Of a stretch of DNA of 42,204 nt, positions 1 to 8,183 are shown one piece after another; within the stretch, counting starts at the first letter, position 1, and each line of letters opens with the position of its first letter. This stretch comes from Microbispora amethystogenes (lineage in GTDB: Bacteria; Actinomycetota; Actinomycetes; Streptosporangiales; Streptosporangiaceae). Position numbers and translations under genes: made by a program. Under the pieces are notes generated by a model. That model had not been told where the DNA came from and did no database searches. It worked only from the letters and a program-made list of their open reading frames with translations. The stretch covers positions 1 through 42,204 of the forward strand of contig NZ_BOOB01000068.1 of the NCBI RefSeq assembly GCF_016863015.1. The letters are read 5' to 3'.

Positions 1-8
1 ATGCCCAA

Positions 9-884
9 ATGGACTGGAGCGCTGCGATGGCCGAGGAGATCTGCCGGTTGCTGGCCCGCCATCTGCCCGGGTACGAGGTCCGGGTGATCGACCGGCTGGG
101 CGAGGGACAGGACAACGCCGCGTACGAGGTCAACGGCGAGCTGGTCGTGCGCCAGAGCAAGGCCGGCGACCCCACGGAGCGCGGAGAGGCGGTCGAGCGT
201 GAGGCGGCGCTGCTCGCCGTCGTGGGCGAGGTGTCGCCGCTCCCGGTTCCGCGGCCGGTTCTCGTCGTTCCCGAGGCGGGGGTGCTGGCCTATCCCAAGC
301 TGCCGGGCCTGCCGCTCAACCGTCATCCCGTGCCCGAGCCGGCCCGTCTGGCGGCCCCTCTGGGCGCTTTCCTCAGCGCGCTGCACACGCTGCCCGTCCC
401 CCGCGTGGAGGACCTGGTGCCGCGCGACGCCTACCCGTTGGGCGACCTCAGGGAGGAGGCCGAGGGCGACTACGCGGAGATCGCCGGCCGTCTGCCCGCG
501 GAGGAGCGCGCGCTGGTCGAGAAGTTCCTCGCCGCCGAGGCGCCCGCGGACCCCGACACGCTGACGTTCTGCCACAACGACCTGGGCAGCGAGCATGTGC
601 TGGTGGACGCCGCGACGAGCGCGGTGACAGGGGTCATCGACTGGACGGACGCCGCCGTCGCCGATCCCGCGTACGACCTCGCGCTCGTCTACCGGGATCT
701 CGGCCCCGCCGTCCTCGCCCGGACGCTGGAGCACTACCAGGGCGGGCTGGACGACGCCGCTCGTGAACGAATGCTCTTCTACGCCCGGTGCGCGCTGCTG
801 GAGGACGTCGCGTACGGCCTGCGCACGGGCATCGCGCCGTACGCGGAGGCCGGCCTGGCGCACCTCGGCCGGACCTTCTCCTGA
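9..884 (+). CDS. Aminoglycoside phosphotransferase (APH)-fold kinase
   Basis: A 291-residue protein of the APH/choline-kinase fold, which transfers phosphate from ATP to a small hydroxylated substrate in the cytoplasm. Seen: an N-terminal lobe with a GEGQDNAAYEV glycine-rich strand and an invariant-lysine-type VVRQSK strand, a catalytic loop HNDLGSEHVLVD near residue 190, and the metal-binding IDWTDAAVADP segment. In the loop the usual Asn of HxDxxxxN is His; the HNDLG(S/A)EH variant is common in one actinobacterial subgroup, so I do not read it as inactivation. The substrate cannot be told and no resistance role is claimed. The start lies at the window edge, so the true start could be upstream. 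Its 3' end is part of a 20-bp tandem duplication. Confidence 0.8.
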   Translation: MDWSAAMAEEICRLLARHLPGYEVRVIDRLGEGQDNAAYEVNGELVVRQSKAGDPTERGEAVEREAALLAVVGEVSPLPVPRPVLVVPEAGVLAYPKLPGLPLNRHPVPEPARLAAPLGAFLSALHTLPVPRVEDLVPRDAYPLGDLREEAEGDYAEIAGRLPAEERALVEKFLAAEAPADPDTLTFCHNDLGSEHVLVDAATSAVTGVIDWTDAAVADPAYDLALVYRDLGPAVLARTLEHYQGGLDDAARERMLFYARCALLEDVAYGLRTGIAPYAEAGLAHLGRTFS

Positions 885-906
885 GCGGGCGGACCTTCTC
901 CTGAGC
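871..906. repeat. 20-bp tandem duplication over a stop codon
   Basis: A 20-bp unit beginning GGACCTTCTCCTGAGCGGGC at 871 is followed directly by a second, 16-base copy at 891. The unit carries the TGA stop of the kinase gene, so the stop and the last codons are duplicated in the convergent gap. Most simply a replication-slippage scar. Confidence 0.85.
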
Positions 907-925
907 CGAGAAGGCGGGCGGGCTC

Positions 926-1630
926 TCAGCTGCTGACGAGCCGGTAGCCGACGCCGCGCACTGTCTGGATCATGGTGTCCTCCACGTCGCCGAGCCGGGC
1001 GCGCAGGCGCTTCACGTGGACGGCGATCGTGTTCGTCGACATGCCGTCGGTCGAGTGCCAGACATTGCGCATGATCTGTTCGCGGGTGACGGTCCTGTCC
1101 GCGTTGCGCATCAGGTAGTGCAGCAGCTCGAACTCCCGCAGCGGCAGGTGGACGATGCGCCCGCCGACCTTCACCTGGTACGCCGTGACGTCGAGCTCGA
1201 CCTCGCCGATCGTCAGCACGGTCCGGTGGTTGTCCTGGCGCCGGAAGGCGGCCTGGACGAGGGGGAGCAGTTCGGGCACCCGGTACGGCCGGGCCACGCA
1301 GGCCGTCGCACCGGCCTCCAGGGCCCGCAACGCCTGCCCGGCATCGCTGCCGAGGTCGATGCCGAGCAGGACGGGCACGGTTCGCGCGAGCCGTACGGCC
1401 CGCACGAAGTCCACGGGCCCGACGATCGGGAGAGAGGCGCAGATCAGCACGGCGTCCGGCCGGAGCGCCCCGGCCTGCAGCAGTGCCTGGGCGCCGTCCG
1501 GCACGCCGGTCACGTCGACGCCCTCGGCCTGCATGGCGGCCGAGAGCTGTCGCACCAGACCCGCGTCCGGATCGGCCACCAGGAGCATGGGCGCCGTCCG
1601 AGTGTCCCCCTCCACTGCGGGTGCCGTCAC
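926..1630 (-). CDS. Orphan OmpR-type winged-helix regulator with degenerate receiver
   Basis: A 234-residue response-regulator-like transcription factor. Residues about 14-130 have a receiver fold and 138-232 an OmpR/PhoB winged helix, with a clear LREFELLHYL start and an IQTVRGVGYRL wing. The phosphorylation machinery is broken: acidic residues Asp20 and Asp22 are present, but the acceptor Asp position is Cys64, the switch Thr/Ser position is Gly or Ile (90-91), and the conserved Lys is Arg114. It is therefore probably not controlled by aspartyl phosphorylation. It starts at GTG after a GAGGGA Shine-Dalgarno, 36 bp behind pstB, so probably transcribed with the phosphate operon. No histidine kinase is adjacent. 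GlnR is another phosphorylation-independent OmpR-type regulator and is near phoT in mycobacteria, but the receiver here does not look like GlnR. The DNA target is unknown. Confidence 0.85.
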   Translation of the reverse strand: MTAPAVEGDTRTAPMLLVADPDAGLVRQLSAAMQAEGVDVTGVPDGAQALLQAGALRPDAVLICASLPIVGPVDFVRAVRLARTVPVLLGIDLGSDAGQALRALEAGATACVARPYRVPELLPLVQAAFRRQDNHRTVLTIGEVELDVTAYQVKVGGRIVHLPLREFELLHYLMRNADRTVTREQIMRNVWHSTDGMSTNTIAVHVKRLRARLGDVEDTMIQTVRGVGYRLVSS

Positions 1631-1666
1631 CCGGTCCCTCCTATGCTCGTCGGCAGGAAGTGCGCG

Positions 1667-2443
<777 letters not shown>

Positions 2444-2446
2444 TCC

Positions 2447-3331
2447 TTACCTCCTCCTCGCGGGCGAACGCCACCAGGTGATGAGGCGCGCGACCAGGTT
2501 GAGCAGCATGACGATCAGGATCAGGGTCAGCGCCCCGGTCCAGGCGCGGTCGACGGCGACGTCCGTCGGCAGGATCGTCTGGTTGAAGACGTACAACGGC
2601 AGACCCATCTGGGGGCCGTTGAACGGGTCGTTGTTGATGGAGTCCGTGACGAAGACGGTGAGGAGCAGCGGCGCCGTCTCACCGGCGACCCGGGCGACGG
2701 CCAGCATGACGCCGGTCACGATGCCGGGGAGCGCCGTGGGCAGCACCACCTTGACGATCGTGCGCCACTTGGGCACGCCCAGCGCGTACGACGCCTCGCG
2801 CAGTTCGCGCGGGACGAGGCGGAGCATCTCCTCGGTGGCCCGGACCACCACCGGCATCATCAGGATCGACAGTGCGAGCGCGCCGGCGAAGCCCGAGAAC
2901 GACATGCCGAGCACCAGGATCCAGAAGGCCAGGACGAAGAGGCCGGAAACCACGGAAGGGACGCCGGTCATGACGTCCACGAAGAAGCTGATGATCCTCG
3001 ACAACCGGCCGCCCTCGCCGTACTCGACGAGGTAGACCGCGGTGAGCAGGCCGATCGGCACCGCGATGAGCGAGGCGAGCAGCACCTGTTCGAGCGTGCC
3101 GATGATCGCGTGGTAGGCGCCGCCGCCGGCGTCCCTCGCCCCGATGTTGCGCATCGAGTGGGTGAAGAACTCCATGTCGAACCGGCCGGCGCCGTTCTTG
3201 ACGACGAGCCACAGCACCGACACGAGCGGGATGACCGCGAGCGCGAACGCCAGATAGACGAGCGCCTGGACCAGGCGGTCCTTCGCTCGCCGCGTCGCGG
3301 AGATGGGCTGGATTCCGGTCTGTACGGTCAC
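2447..3331 (-). CDS. pstA: Phosphate ABC transporter permease PstA
   Basis: One of the two membrane subunits of the high-affinity phosphate importer, 294 residues with about six hydrophobic helices. The coupling-loop region (LREASYALGVPKWRTIVKV) carries the EAA-type motif that contacts PstB. It starts at GTG and overlaps the pstC stop by 4 bases (GTGA), implying translational coupling. It lies 3 bp upstream of pstB. Confidence 0.96.
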   Translation of the reverse strand: MTVQTGIQPISATRRAKDRLVQALVYLAFALAVIPLVSVLWLVVKNGAGRFDMEFFTHSMRNIGARDAGGGAYHAIIGTLEQVLLASLIAVPIGLLTAVYLVEYGEGGRLSRIISFFVDVMTGVPSVVSGLFVLAFWILVLGMSFSGFAGALALSILMMPVVVRATEEMLRLVPRELREASYALGVPKWRTIVKVVLPTALPGIVTGVMLAVARVAGETAPLLLTVFVTDSINNDPFNGPQMGLPLYVFNQTILPTDVAVDRAWTGALTLILIVMLLNLVARLITWWRSPARRR

Positions 3332-4308
3332 GCTGCGGCCCTCGCGTACTCCTTGCGGCGGGCGATGATGAAGCGGGCGGCCATGTTCACCAGCAGGGTG
3401 ATGAGGAACAGGACGAGACCCGAGGCGATCAGCGCGCCGCGGCCTACCTCGGTCGCCTCGCCGAAGCCGTTGGCGATGTTGGCGGCGATGCTGTTGCCGT
3501 ACGGGCCGAGGATCTGGAACGAGATCTTGAAGGTCGCCGGGAAGATGAGCGCGACCGCGATGGTCTCGCCCATGGCCCGGCCGAGGCCGAGCATCGCGGC
3601 GCTGATCACGCCGGGCCGGCCGAACGGCAGGACCGCCGTACGGATCATCTCCCAGCGCGTCGCGCCGAGCGCCAGCGCCGCCTCCTCCTGCATCTTGGGG
3701 GCCTGCAGGAAGACCTCACGGGAGATCGCGGCGATGATCGGCAGGATCATGATGGCGAGCACGAGCGACGCGGTGAGCATGCTCTTGCCCACGATCGACT
3801 CTCCGCTGAACAGCGGGATCCAGCCGAAGTAGTCGTTGAGGAACGTCGACGGCCCGAGCATGAACGGGACGAGGAAGGTGACGCCCCACAGCCCGTACAC
3901 CACGCTCGGGACCGCCGCGAGGAGGTCCACGACGTAGCCCAGCGCCGAGGCGAGCCGCCGGGGCGCGTAGTGGGAGATGAACAGCGCGACGCCCACGGCC
4001 ACCGGGGTGGCGATCAGCAGCGCGAGCAGCGAGCTCAGCACGGTGCCGAACGCCAGCGCACCGATGCCGAAGACCGGCTTGGTCGCGTTCGGCTGCCAGG
4101 TCAGCTCGGTCAGGAAGTGGGAGGTGTTCGCCTGGAGGGCGGGGACGGCCTTGACGACCAGGAACAACCCGATCGCGGCCATGATCGCCAGCAGGACGAC
4201 GCCGGCGCCGGTCGAGGCGAAGCGGAACGGGCCGTCGCCGCGGCTGCGCCGGAAGGCGGACCGGCGCAGGGCCGGTCCGCTCTCCGTGGTTCTGGTTGGT
4301 GTGGCCAT
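3328..4308 (-). CDS. pstC: Phosphate ABC transporter permease PstC
   Basis: The second membrane subunit of the phosphate importer, 326 residues. A basic cytoplasmic N-terminus of about 30 residues precedes the first helix, followed by roughly five more helices and an EAA-type loop (EEAALALGATRWEMIRTAVL). The ATG start lies only 4 bp after the pstS stop with no clear Shine-Dalgarno sequence, so its translation probably depends on ribosomes finishing pstS. Confidence 0.96.
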   Translation of the reverse strand: MATPTRTTESGPALRRSAFRRSRGDGPFRFASTGAGVVLLAIMAAIGLFLVVKAVPALQANTSHFLTELTWQPNATKPVFGIGALAFGTVLSSLLALLIATPVAVGVALFISHYAPRRLASALGYVVDLLAAVPSVVYGLWGVTFLVPFMLGPSTFLNDYFGWIPLFSGESIVGKSMLTASLVLAIMILPIIAAISREVFLQAPKMQEEAALALGATRWEMIRTAVLPFGRPGVISAAMLGLGRAMGETIAVALIFPATFKISFQILGPYGNSIAANIANGFGEATEVGRGALIASGLVLFLITLLVNMAARFIIARRKEYARAAA

Positions 4309-4312
4309 GTGG

Positions 4313-5422
4313 TTAGGAGATGGCCTCGACGGCGGTGCGGACCTTGGTCAGCAGGCTCGACGGCAGCGGGGCGTAGCCGAGGCTGGTCAGCGCCTGCTGG
4401 CCCTCGTCGCTGGAGGTGTAGCCAAGGAACGACTTGACCAGCTTCGCGTCGTCGGCCGACAGGCCCTTCTCGCAGGTGATCTCGTAGGTCACCAGGACGA
4501 TCGGGTAGGCGCCCGAGGCCTTGGTGGCGTAGTCGATCTTCAGCTTGAGGTCGTTGCCGGCGCCCTCGACCTGGGCGGCCTCGACGGTCTTGGCCGCGTT
4601 CTCCGGGGTGAGCTCGACGAACTCGCCCGAGCCGTTGGCCACCTTGGCCTTCTGCAGCTGCGAGTTCTCCGCGAAGGACAGCTCGACGTAGCTGATCGCG
4701 CCCTCGGTGCTCTTGATGCTGGAGGCGATGCCGTCCGAGCCCTTCGCACCCTGACCCTGAGCCTCGGCCGGCCACGCCTTCGCCGGCTCGTACGGCCACT
4801 CGGCGGTGGCCTTGAGGAACTTGGTGAAGTTGTCGCTGGTGCCGGACTCGTCCGAGCGGTGGAACGCCTGGATGGCGGTCGAGGGCAGCTTCGCGTCGGG
4901 GTTGTCGGCCTTGATGGCCGGGTCGTCCCACTTGGTGATCTTGCTGTTGAAGATGCCGCCGATGGTCTTCGGCGAAAGCTGCAGGCCGTCCACACCCGGC
5001 AGGTTGTAGACGACGGCCACCGGGCCGGTCACCATCGGCAGGTTGATCGCCTTGCCGGTCTTGCAGCGGGCGTCGGCCTGGGCGGGCTCGCCCTTGTCGT
5101 CCTTGAGCGCGGAGTCGGAGCCGGCGAAGGCCACCGTGCCCTGGATGAACGCCTGGACACCGGCGCCCGAGCCGCTCGGGTTGTAGTTGATGCTGACGCC
5201 GGGGTTCGACGACTGGAAGTTCTTCTTCCACTCCGCGATGGCGTTCGCCTGGGCCGAGGAACCGGCGGCGTTGATGGTGCCCTTCAGGCTGTCGTCGCCC
5301 TGGGCGGGAGCGGCGGCGCCCGCGGTGGCTCCCGCGTCGCCCGAGTTGTCATCGGTCCCGCATGCGGCGAGCGAGAGCACGCCGGCGAGGGTGGCGGCTG
5401 CGAGCCGGCCTGCATACTTCAC
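4313..5422 (-). CDS. pstS: Phosphate-binding lipoprotein PstS
   Basis: The extracytoplasmic phosphate-binding protein that feeds PstCAB, 369 residues. I place the start at GTG 5422 because it follows a strong GGGGAGG Shine-Dalgarno and gives a standard lipoprotein signal: a charged start, hydrophobic core and lipobox LAAC with Cys21 as the lipidation site. A longer open frame exists upstream but has no signal peptide and would run through the PHO box. Family phosphate-binding segments are visible: AGSSAQ near the N-terminus of the mature protein, PSGSGAG, and SDESGTSDNF. First gene of pstSCAB and the probable target of PhoP control. Confidence 0.95.
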   Translation of the reverse strand: MKYAGRLAAATLAGVLSLAACGTDDNSGDAGATAGAAAPAQGDDSLKGTINAAGSSAQANAIAEWKKNFQSSNPGVSINYNPSGSGAGVQAFIQGTVAFAGSDSALKDDKGEPAQADARCKTGKAINLPMVTGPVAVVYNLPGVDGLQLSPKTIGGIFNSKITKWDDPAIKADNPDAKLPSTAIQAFHRSDESGTSDNFTKFLKATAEWPYEPAKAWPAEAQGQGAKGSDGIASSIKSTEGAISYVELSFAENSQLQKAKVANGSGEFVELTPENAAKTVEAAQVEGAGNDLKLKIDYATKASGAYPIVLVTYEITCEKGLSADDAKLVKSFLGYTSSDEGQQALTSLGYAPLPSSLLTKVRTAVEAIS

Positions 5423-5489
5423 GGTTGTTCCTCCCCTTGTCTTCTCAACACCAGGGACGGTAGGGAGCCGAGGTGACTTAAAACCTTGG

Positions 5490-5511
5490 TAAAGGTGAAC
5501 GCGTAGTGAAC
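5490..5511 (-). promoter_or_regulatory. PHO box (PhoP-binding direct repeat) upstream of pstS
   Basis: Read on the minus strand, two adjoining 11-bp units GTTCACTACGC and GTTCACCTTTA lie 68 bp upstream of the pstS start. They match the GTTCACC direct-repeat units of the actinomycete PHO box with the right 11-bp period. A third, degenerate unit may follow toward pstS. No phoRP pair is present in the window. Confidence 0.8.
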
Positions 5512-5585
5512 GCCCCCGGTCGCTCTTGTGCGGCCTCCAGGAGATAACGAGCAGGTCACGGGCGTTATGGGAGAGACTTGAGTTC

Positions 5586-6047
5586 ATGAAGCGTGTATGT
5601 CTGGTCTGCATGGGCAACATCTGCCGCTCCCCGATGGCCGAGGTGGTGCTGCGCCGTACGCTCGCCGAACGCGGGCTCGGCGACGTCGAGGTGGACAGCG
5701 CCGGCACCGGCGGCTGGCACGCCGGGGAGCCGATGGACGAACGGGCGCTGGCGACGCTGGCCGATCACGGGTACGACGGCTCGGCGCACCGGGCCCGCCA
5801 GTTCGATCCGGCGTGGTTCGCCGAGCGTGACCTGATCCTCGTGATGGACCGCGACAACCTCCGTGCCGTACGGCGGCTCGCGCCGCCGGACGCCGACGTG
5901 CGGATGCTGCGCTCGTTCGACCCGGCGGCCCCCGAGGGCGCCGAGGTGCCCGACCCCTACTACGGGGGACGGCAGGGGTTCACCGACGTGCTGCGCATGG
6001 TCGAGGCCGCCTGCGAGGGGGTGGCGAAGTACCTTGAGGATCATTAG
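5586..6047 (+). CDS. Low-molecular-weight protein-tyrosine-phosphatase family protein
   Basis: A 153-residue cytoplasmic LMW-PTP. The P-loop CMGNICRS has nucleophile Cys8 and Arg14, and the general-acid loop DPYYGG has Asp123, so the enzyme should be active. Family substrates are phosphotyrosine proteins or small phosphates; human LMW-PTP-A has also been reported to remove the 5-phosphate of protein-bound ribulosamine 5-phosphate. The overlap with a fructosamine-kinase gene makes that second role attractive here, but this is inference. I chose ATG 5586, which begins the family N-terminus MKRVCLVC; the longer frame back to 5526 has no conserved sequence. It diverges from pstS and shares its 163-bp upstream region. 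Confidence 0.92.
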   Translation: MKRVCLVCMGNICRSPMAEVVLRRTLAERGLGDVEVDSAGTGGWHAGEPMDERALATLADHGYDGSAHRARQFDPAWFAERDLILVMDRDNLRAVRRLAPPDADVRMLRSFDPAAPEGAEVPDPYYGGRQGFTDVLRMVEAACEGVAKYLEDH

Positions 6048-6846
6048 GGATCTGGGCGACGGCCACGCGTGGACCCTGCACGAGGGCCTGCTCGACGACG
6101 GCCGCCGCGTGTTCGTCAAGAAGGGCGCCGGTGACGCGGCCGGGGTCCTGGAGAGCGAGGCGGCCGGCCTGCGGTGGCTCGCCGAGCCGCGGGCCGTGGC
6201 CGTGCCCGAGGTGCTCGCCGCCGAGGGCGGGACGCTGCTGCTGGAGTGGATCGACACCGCGCCGGCGACCGCGGTGGCGGCCGAGCGGTTCGGGCGGGAC
6301 CTCGCCGCCCTGCACGCGGCCGGGGCCGGCGCCTTCGGCGCGCCCTGGCCCGGCTACATCGCCGAGTTGCCGATGGACAACGACCCCGCGCCGGACTGGC
6401 CGTCGTTCTACGTCTCCCGCCGCGTCCTGCCGTTCGTACGGCTCGCGCGCGACCGGGGTGTGCTCCCGGCCCGGGACGTGAGCCTCGTGGAGGAGGCGTG
6501 CGACCGGGTGGCCGAGGTGGCCGGGCCACCGGAGCCGCCCAGCCGGATCCACGGCGACCTGTGGAGCGGAAACCTGCTGTGGTCCCGCGGCGGCGGAGCC
6601 GTGCTGGTGGACCCGGCCGCCCACGGCGGCCACCGCGAGACGGACCTGGCGATGCTCGCGTTGTTCGGCGCGCCGCGCCTCGACACGATCCTCGGCGCCT
6701 ACCGCGAGGCGGCGCCGCTCGCCGCCGGGTGGCGCGAGCGGGTGCCGCTGCACCAGCTTCACCCGCTGGCCGTCCACGTCTGCCTGTTCGGCGAGGCCTA
6801 CCGCGGCAGCCTGCTCACCGCGGCGGGCGACGTCCTGGCGATGTGA
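6034..6846 (+). CDS. Fructosamine/ketosamine 3-kinase family protein
   Basis: A 270-residue FN3K-family kinase, which phosphorylates the O3 of sugar adducts on protein amines so that they fall off. Seen: the FVKKG strand with the ATP lysine, catalytic HGDLWSGN, and the metal/second-shell segment DPAAHGGHRETDLAM, all typical of FN3K rather than of antibiotic kinases. The only sensible start in frame is TTG 6034, inside the last codons of the phosphatase gene (14-base overlap), with GAGGGGG about 12 bases upstream. Overlap implies coupled translation with the phosphatase. It converges on hisN with 3 bp between the stops. Confidence 0.85.
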   Translation: MRIIRDLGDGHAWTLHEGLLDDGRRVFVKKGAGDAAGVLESEAAGLRWLAEPRAVAVPEVLAAEGGTLLLEWIDTAPATAVAAERFGRDLAALHAAGAGAFGAPWPGYIAELPMDNDPAPDWPSFYVSRRVLPFVRLARDRGVLPARDVSLVEEACDRVAEVAGPPEPPSRIHGDLWSGNLLWSRGGGAVLVDPAAHGGHRETDLAMLALFGAPRLDTILGAYREAAPLAAGWRERVPLHQLHPLAVHVCLFGEAYRGSLLTAAGDVLAM

Positions 6847-6849
6847 GCG

Positions 6850-7635
6850 TCAGCGGGGGGACAGGCGCTTGAGCACCTCGTCGTGCAGCAGGCCGTTGGT
6901 GCAGACGAGGTTGCCGCCGTCGAGCGGGGAGGCGCCGTCGAGCGAGGTGCAGGAGCCGCCGGCCTCCTCCACGATGATCGTGAGCGCCGCCATGTCCCAC
7001 GGCGACAGCTCGGGCTCGGCGGAGACGTCCACCGCGCCCTCGGCGACCATCATGTGCGACCAGAAGTCGCCGTAGCCGCGGCTGCGCCAGCACTCCCGGG
7101 TGAGGTCGAGGAACGGTTCGAGCCGCCCGGCCTTCTCCCATTCCTCCAGGTCGGAGAAGGAGAACGAGGCGTCGTCGAGCCGCCCCACCGACGAGACCTC
7201 GCAGCGGGACGCCTTGCTCAGGCTGCGGCCGGTCCACGCGCCCCCCTCCTTGGCGGCCCACCAGCGGCGGCCGAGCGCGGGAGCCGAGACCACGCCCGCG
7301 ACGACCCTGCCGTGCTCCATCAGGGCGATCAGCGTGGCCCACACGGGCACCCCGCGGACGTAGTTCTTCGTCCCGTCGATCGGGTCGATCACCCACGAGC
7401 GCATGCCGTACCCGGTCGTGCCGAACTCCTCGCCCACGACGGCGTCGCGGGGCCGGGCGCGGCGGAGGGTGCCCCGGATCGCCTCCTCCACCGCCCGGTC
7501 GGCGTCGCTGACCGGGGTGAGGTCGGGCTTGGTGTCGACCCGCAGGTCGACGGCCTTGAAACGGCGCATCGTGATGTCGTCGGCGGCGTCGGCCATCAGA
7601 TGCGCGAGGTTCAGGTCGTCGCGATACTCCGTCAC
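6850..7635 (-). CDS. hisN: Histidinol-phosphatase (inositol-monophosphatase family)
   Basis: A 261-residue Mg-dependent phosphatase of the IMPase fold. Metal-binding motifs are complete: GEEFGT, DPIDGTKNYVRG and WDMAALTIIVEEAGG. The actinobacterial HisN type is indicated by the VPVWATLIALME segment and by RRWWAAKEGGA. It would convert histidinol phosphate to histidinol in histidine synthesis; other IMPase substrates cannot be excluded. Start set at GTG 7635 (VTEYRDDLNLAH), where homologues begin. A minus-10 element TACCTT lies 7 bases upstream, so the message may be leaderless. Confidence 0.85.
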   Translation of the reverse strand: MTEYRDDLNLAHLMADAADDITMRRFKAVDLRVDTKPDLTPVSDADRAVEEAIRGTLRRARPRDAVVGEEFGTTGYGMRSWVIDPIDGTKNYVRGVPVWATLIALMEHGRVVAGVVSAPALGRRWWAAKEGGAWTGRSLSKASRCEVSSVGRLDDASFSFSDLEEWEKAGRLEPFLDLTRECWRSRGYGDFWSHMMVAEGAVDVSAEPELSPWDMAALTIIVEEAGGSCTSLDGASPLDGGNLVCTNGLLHDEVLKRLSPR

Positions 7636-7642
7636 AGGCTCC

Positions 7643-7648
7643 AAGGTA
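7643..7648 (-). promoter_or_regulatory. Minus-10 element of hisN (leaderless)
   Basis: TACCTT on the minus strand ends 7 bases before the hisN GTG, placing the transcription start at or next to the start codon. A GGAG in the gap could still act as a ribosome site only if transcription starts further upstream. Confidence 0.4.
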
Positions 7649-7703
7649 TCGCGCCCCTCACCGTTCGCATCGGCGGACGGATCACGCGGGCCGTACCAGT
7701 CGG

Positions 7704-7709
7704 TAACAT
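7704..7709 (+). promoter_or_regulatory. Minus-10 element of the hotdog gene (leaderless)
   Basis: TAACAT lies 7 bases before ATG 7717, and no Shine-Dalgarno sequence precedes that ATG. This is the layout of a leaderless actinobacterial transcript. No clear minus-35 is visible. Confidence 0.45.
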
Positions 7710-7716
7710 CTCGGTC

Positions 7717-8160
7717 ATGGACATCGCCGCGTTCCTCCTCGACAGCGTCCCCTTCGCCCGGCTGCTCGGTATCACCTTCGACTCGGTCGGCCCCGGTACG
7801 GCGGTCGCCCGCATGGCCGACCGGGCGGACCTGCGCAACCACGTCGGCGGCCCGCACGCCGGCGCCCTGTTCACGCTCGCCGAGACGGCCTCGGGCGCGG
7901 CGATGCTGTCGGCGTTCGGCGACCAGCTCACGCGGGCCGTGCCGCTCGCGACCGGGGCGGCGATCCGCTACCTGAAGCTCGCCACGGGCGAGGTCACGGC
8001 CGCCGCCACCCTGCGGGCCGCGCGGGAGGAGGTCGTCGCGCGCCTGGACGCGGGCGAACGGCCCGAGTTCGAGGTCGGCGTCGAGATCCGGAACGCCGAG
8101 GGCGTCGTCGTCACCGAGATGACCGTCTCCTGGACCCTCCGCCCCAACCGGGACACCTGA
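7717..8160 (+). CDS. Hotdog-fold protein, probable acyl-CoA thioesterase (DUF4442-like)
   Basis: A 147-residue single-domain hotdog protein. The central helix region NHVGGPHAGALFTLAETASG and the following strand match the PaaI/DUF4442 branch of the hotdog superfamily, whose members hydrolyse acyl-CoA thioesters in the cytoplasm. The substrate cannot be inferred. Start chosen at ATG 7717, just before the MDIAAFL helix; the longer frame upstream is antisense to hisN. It diverges from hisN with an 81-bp gap that carries both minus-10 elements. Confidence 0.75.
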   Translation: MDIAAFLLDSVPFARLLGITFDSVGPGTAVARMADRADLRNHVGGPHAGALFTLAETASGAAMLSAFGDQLTRAVPLATGAAIRYLKLATGEVTAAATLRAAREEVVARLDAGERPEFEVGVEIRNAEGVVVTEMTVSWTLRPNRDT

Positions 8161-8183
8161 GCCGGTCCGCGTTCAGCCGGTGT

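Noticed and set aside
9..884. Aminoglycoside resistance gene
   Set aside because: The fold is shared with many metabolic kinases and the sequence gives no link to any antibiotic.
926..1630. Orphan regulator as GlnR
   Set aside because: GlnR lies near phoT in mycobacteria and also lacks phosphorylation residues, but the receiver sequence here differs clearly and the helix-turn-helix is not GlnR-like enough to name it.
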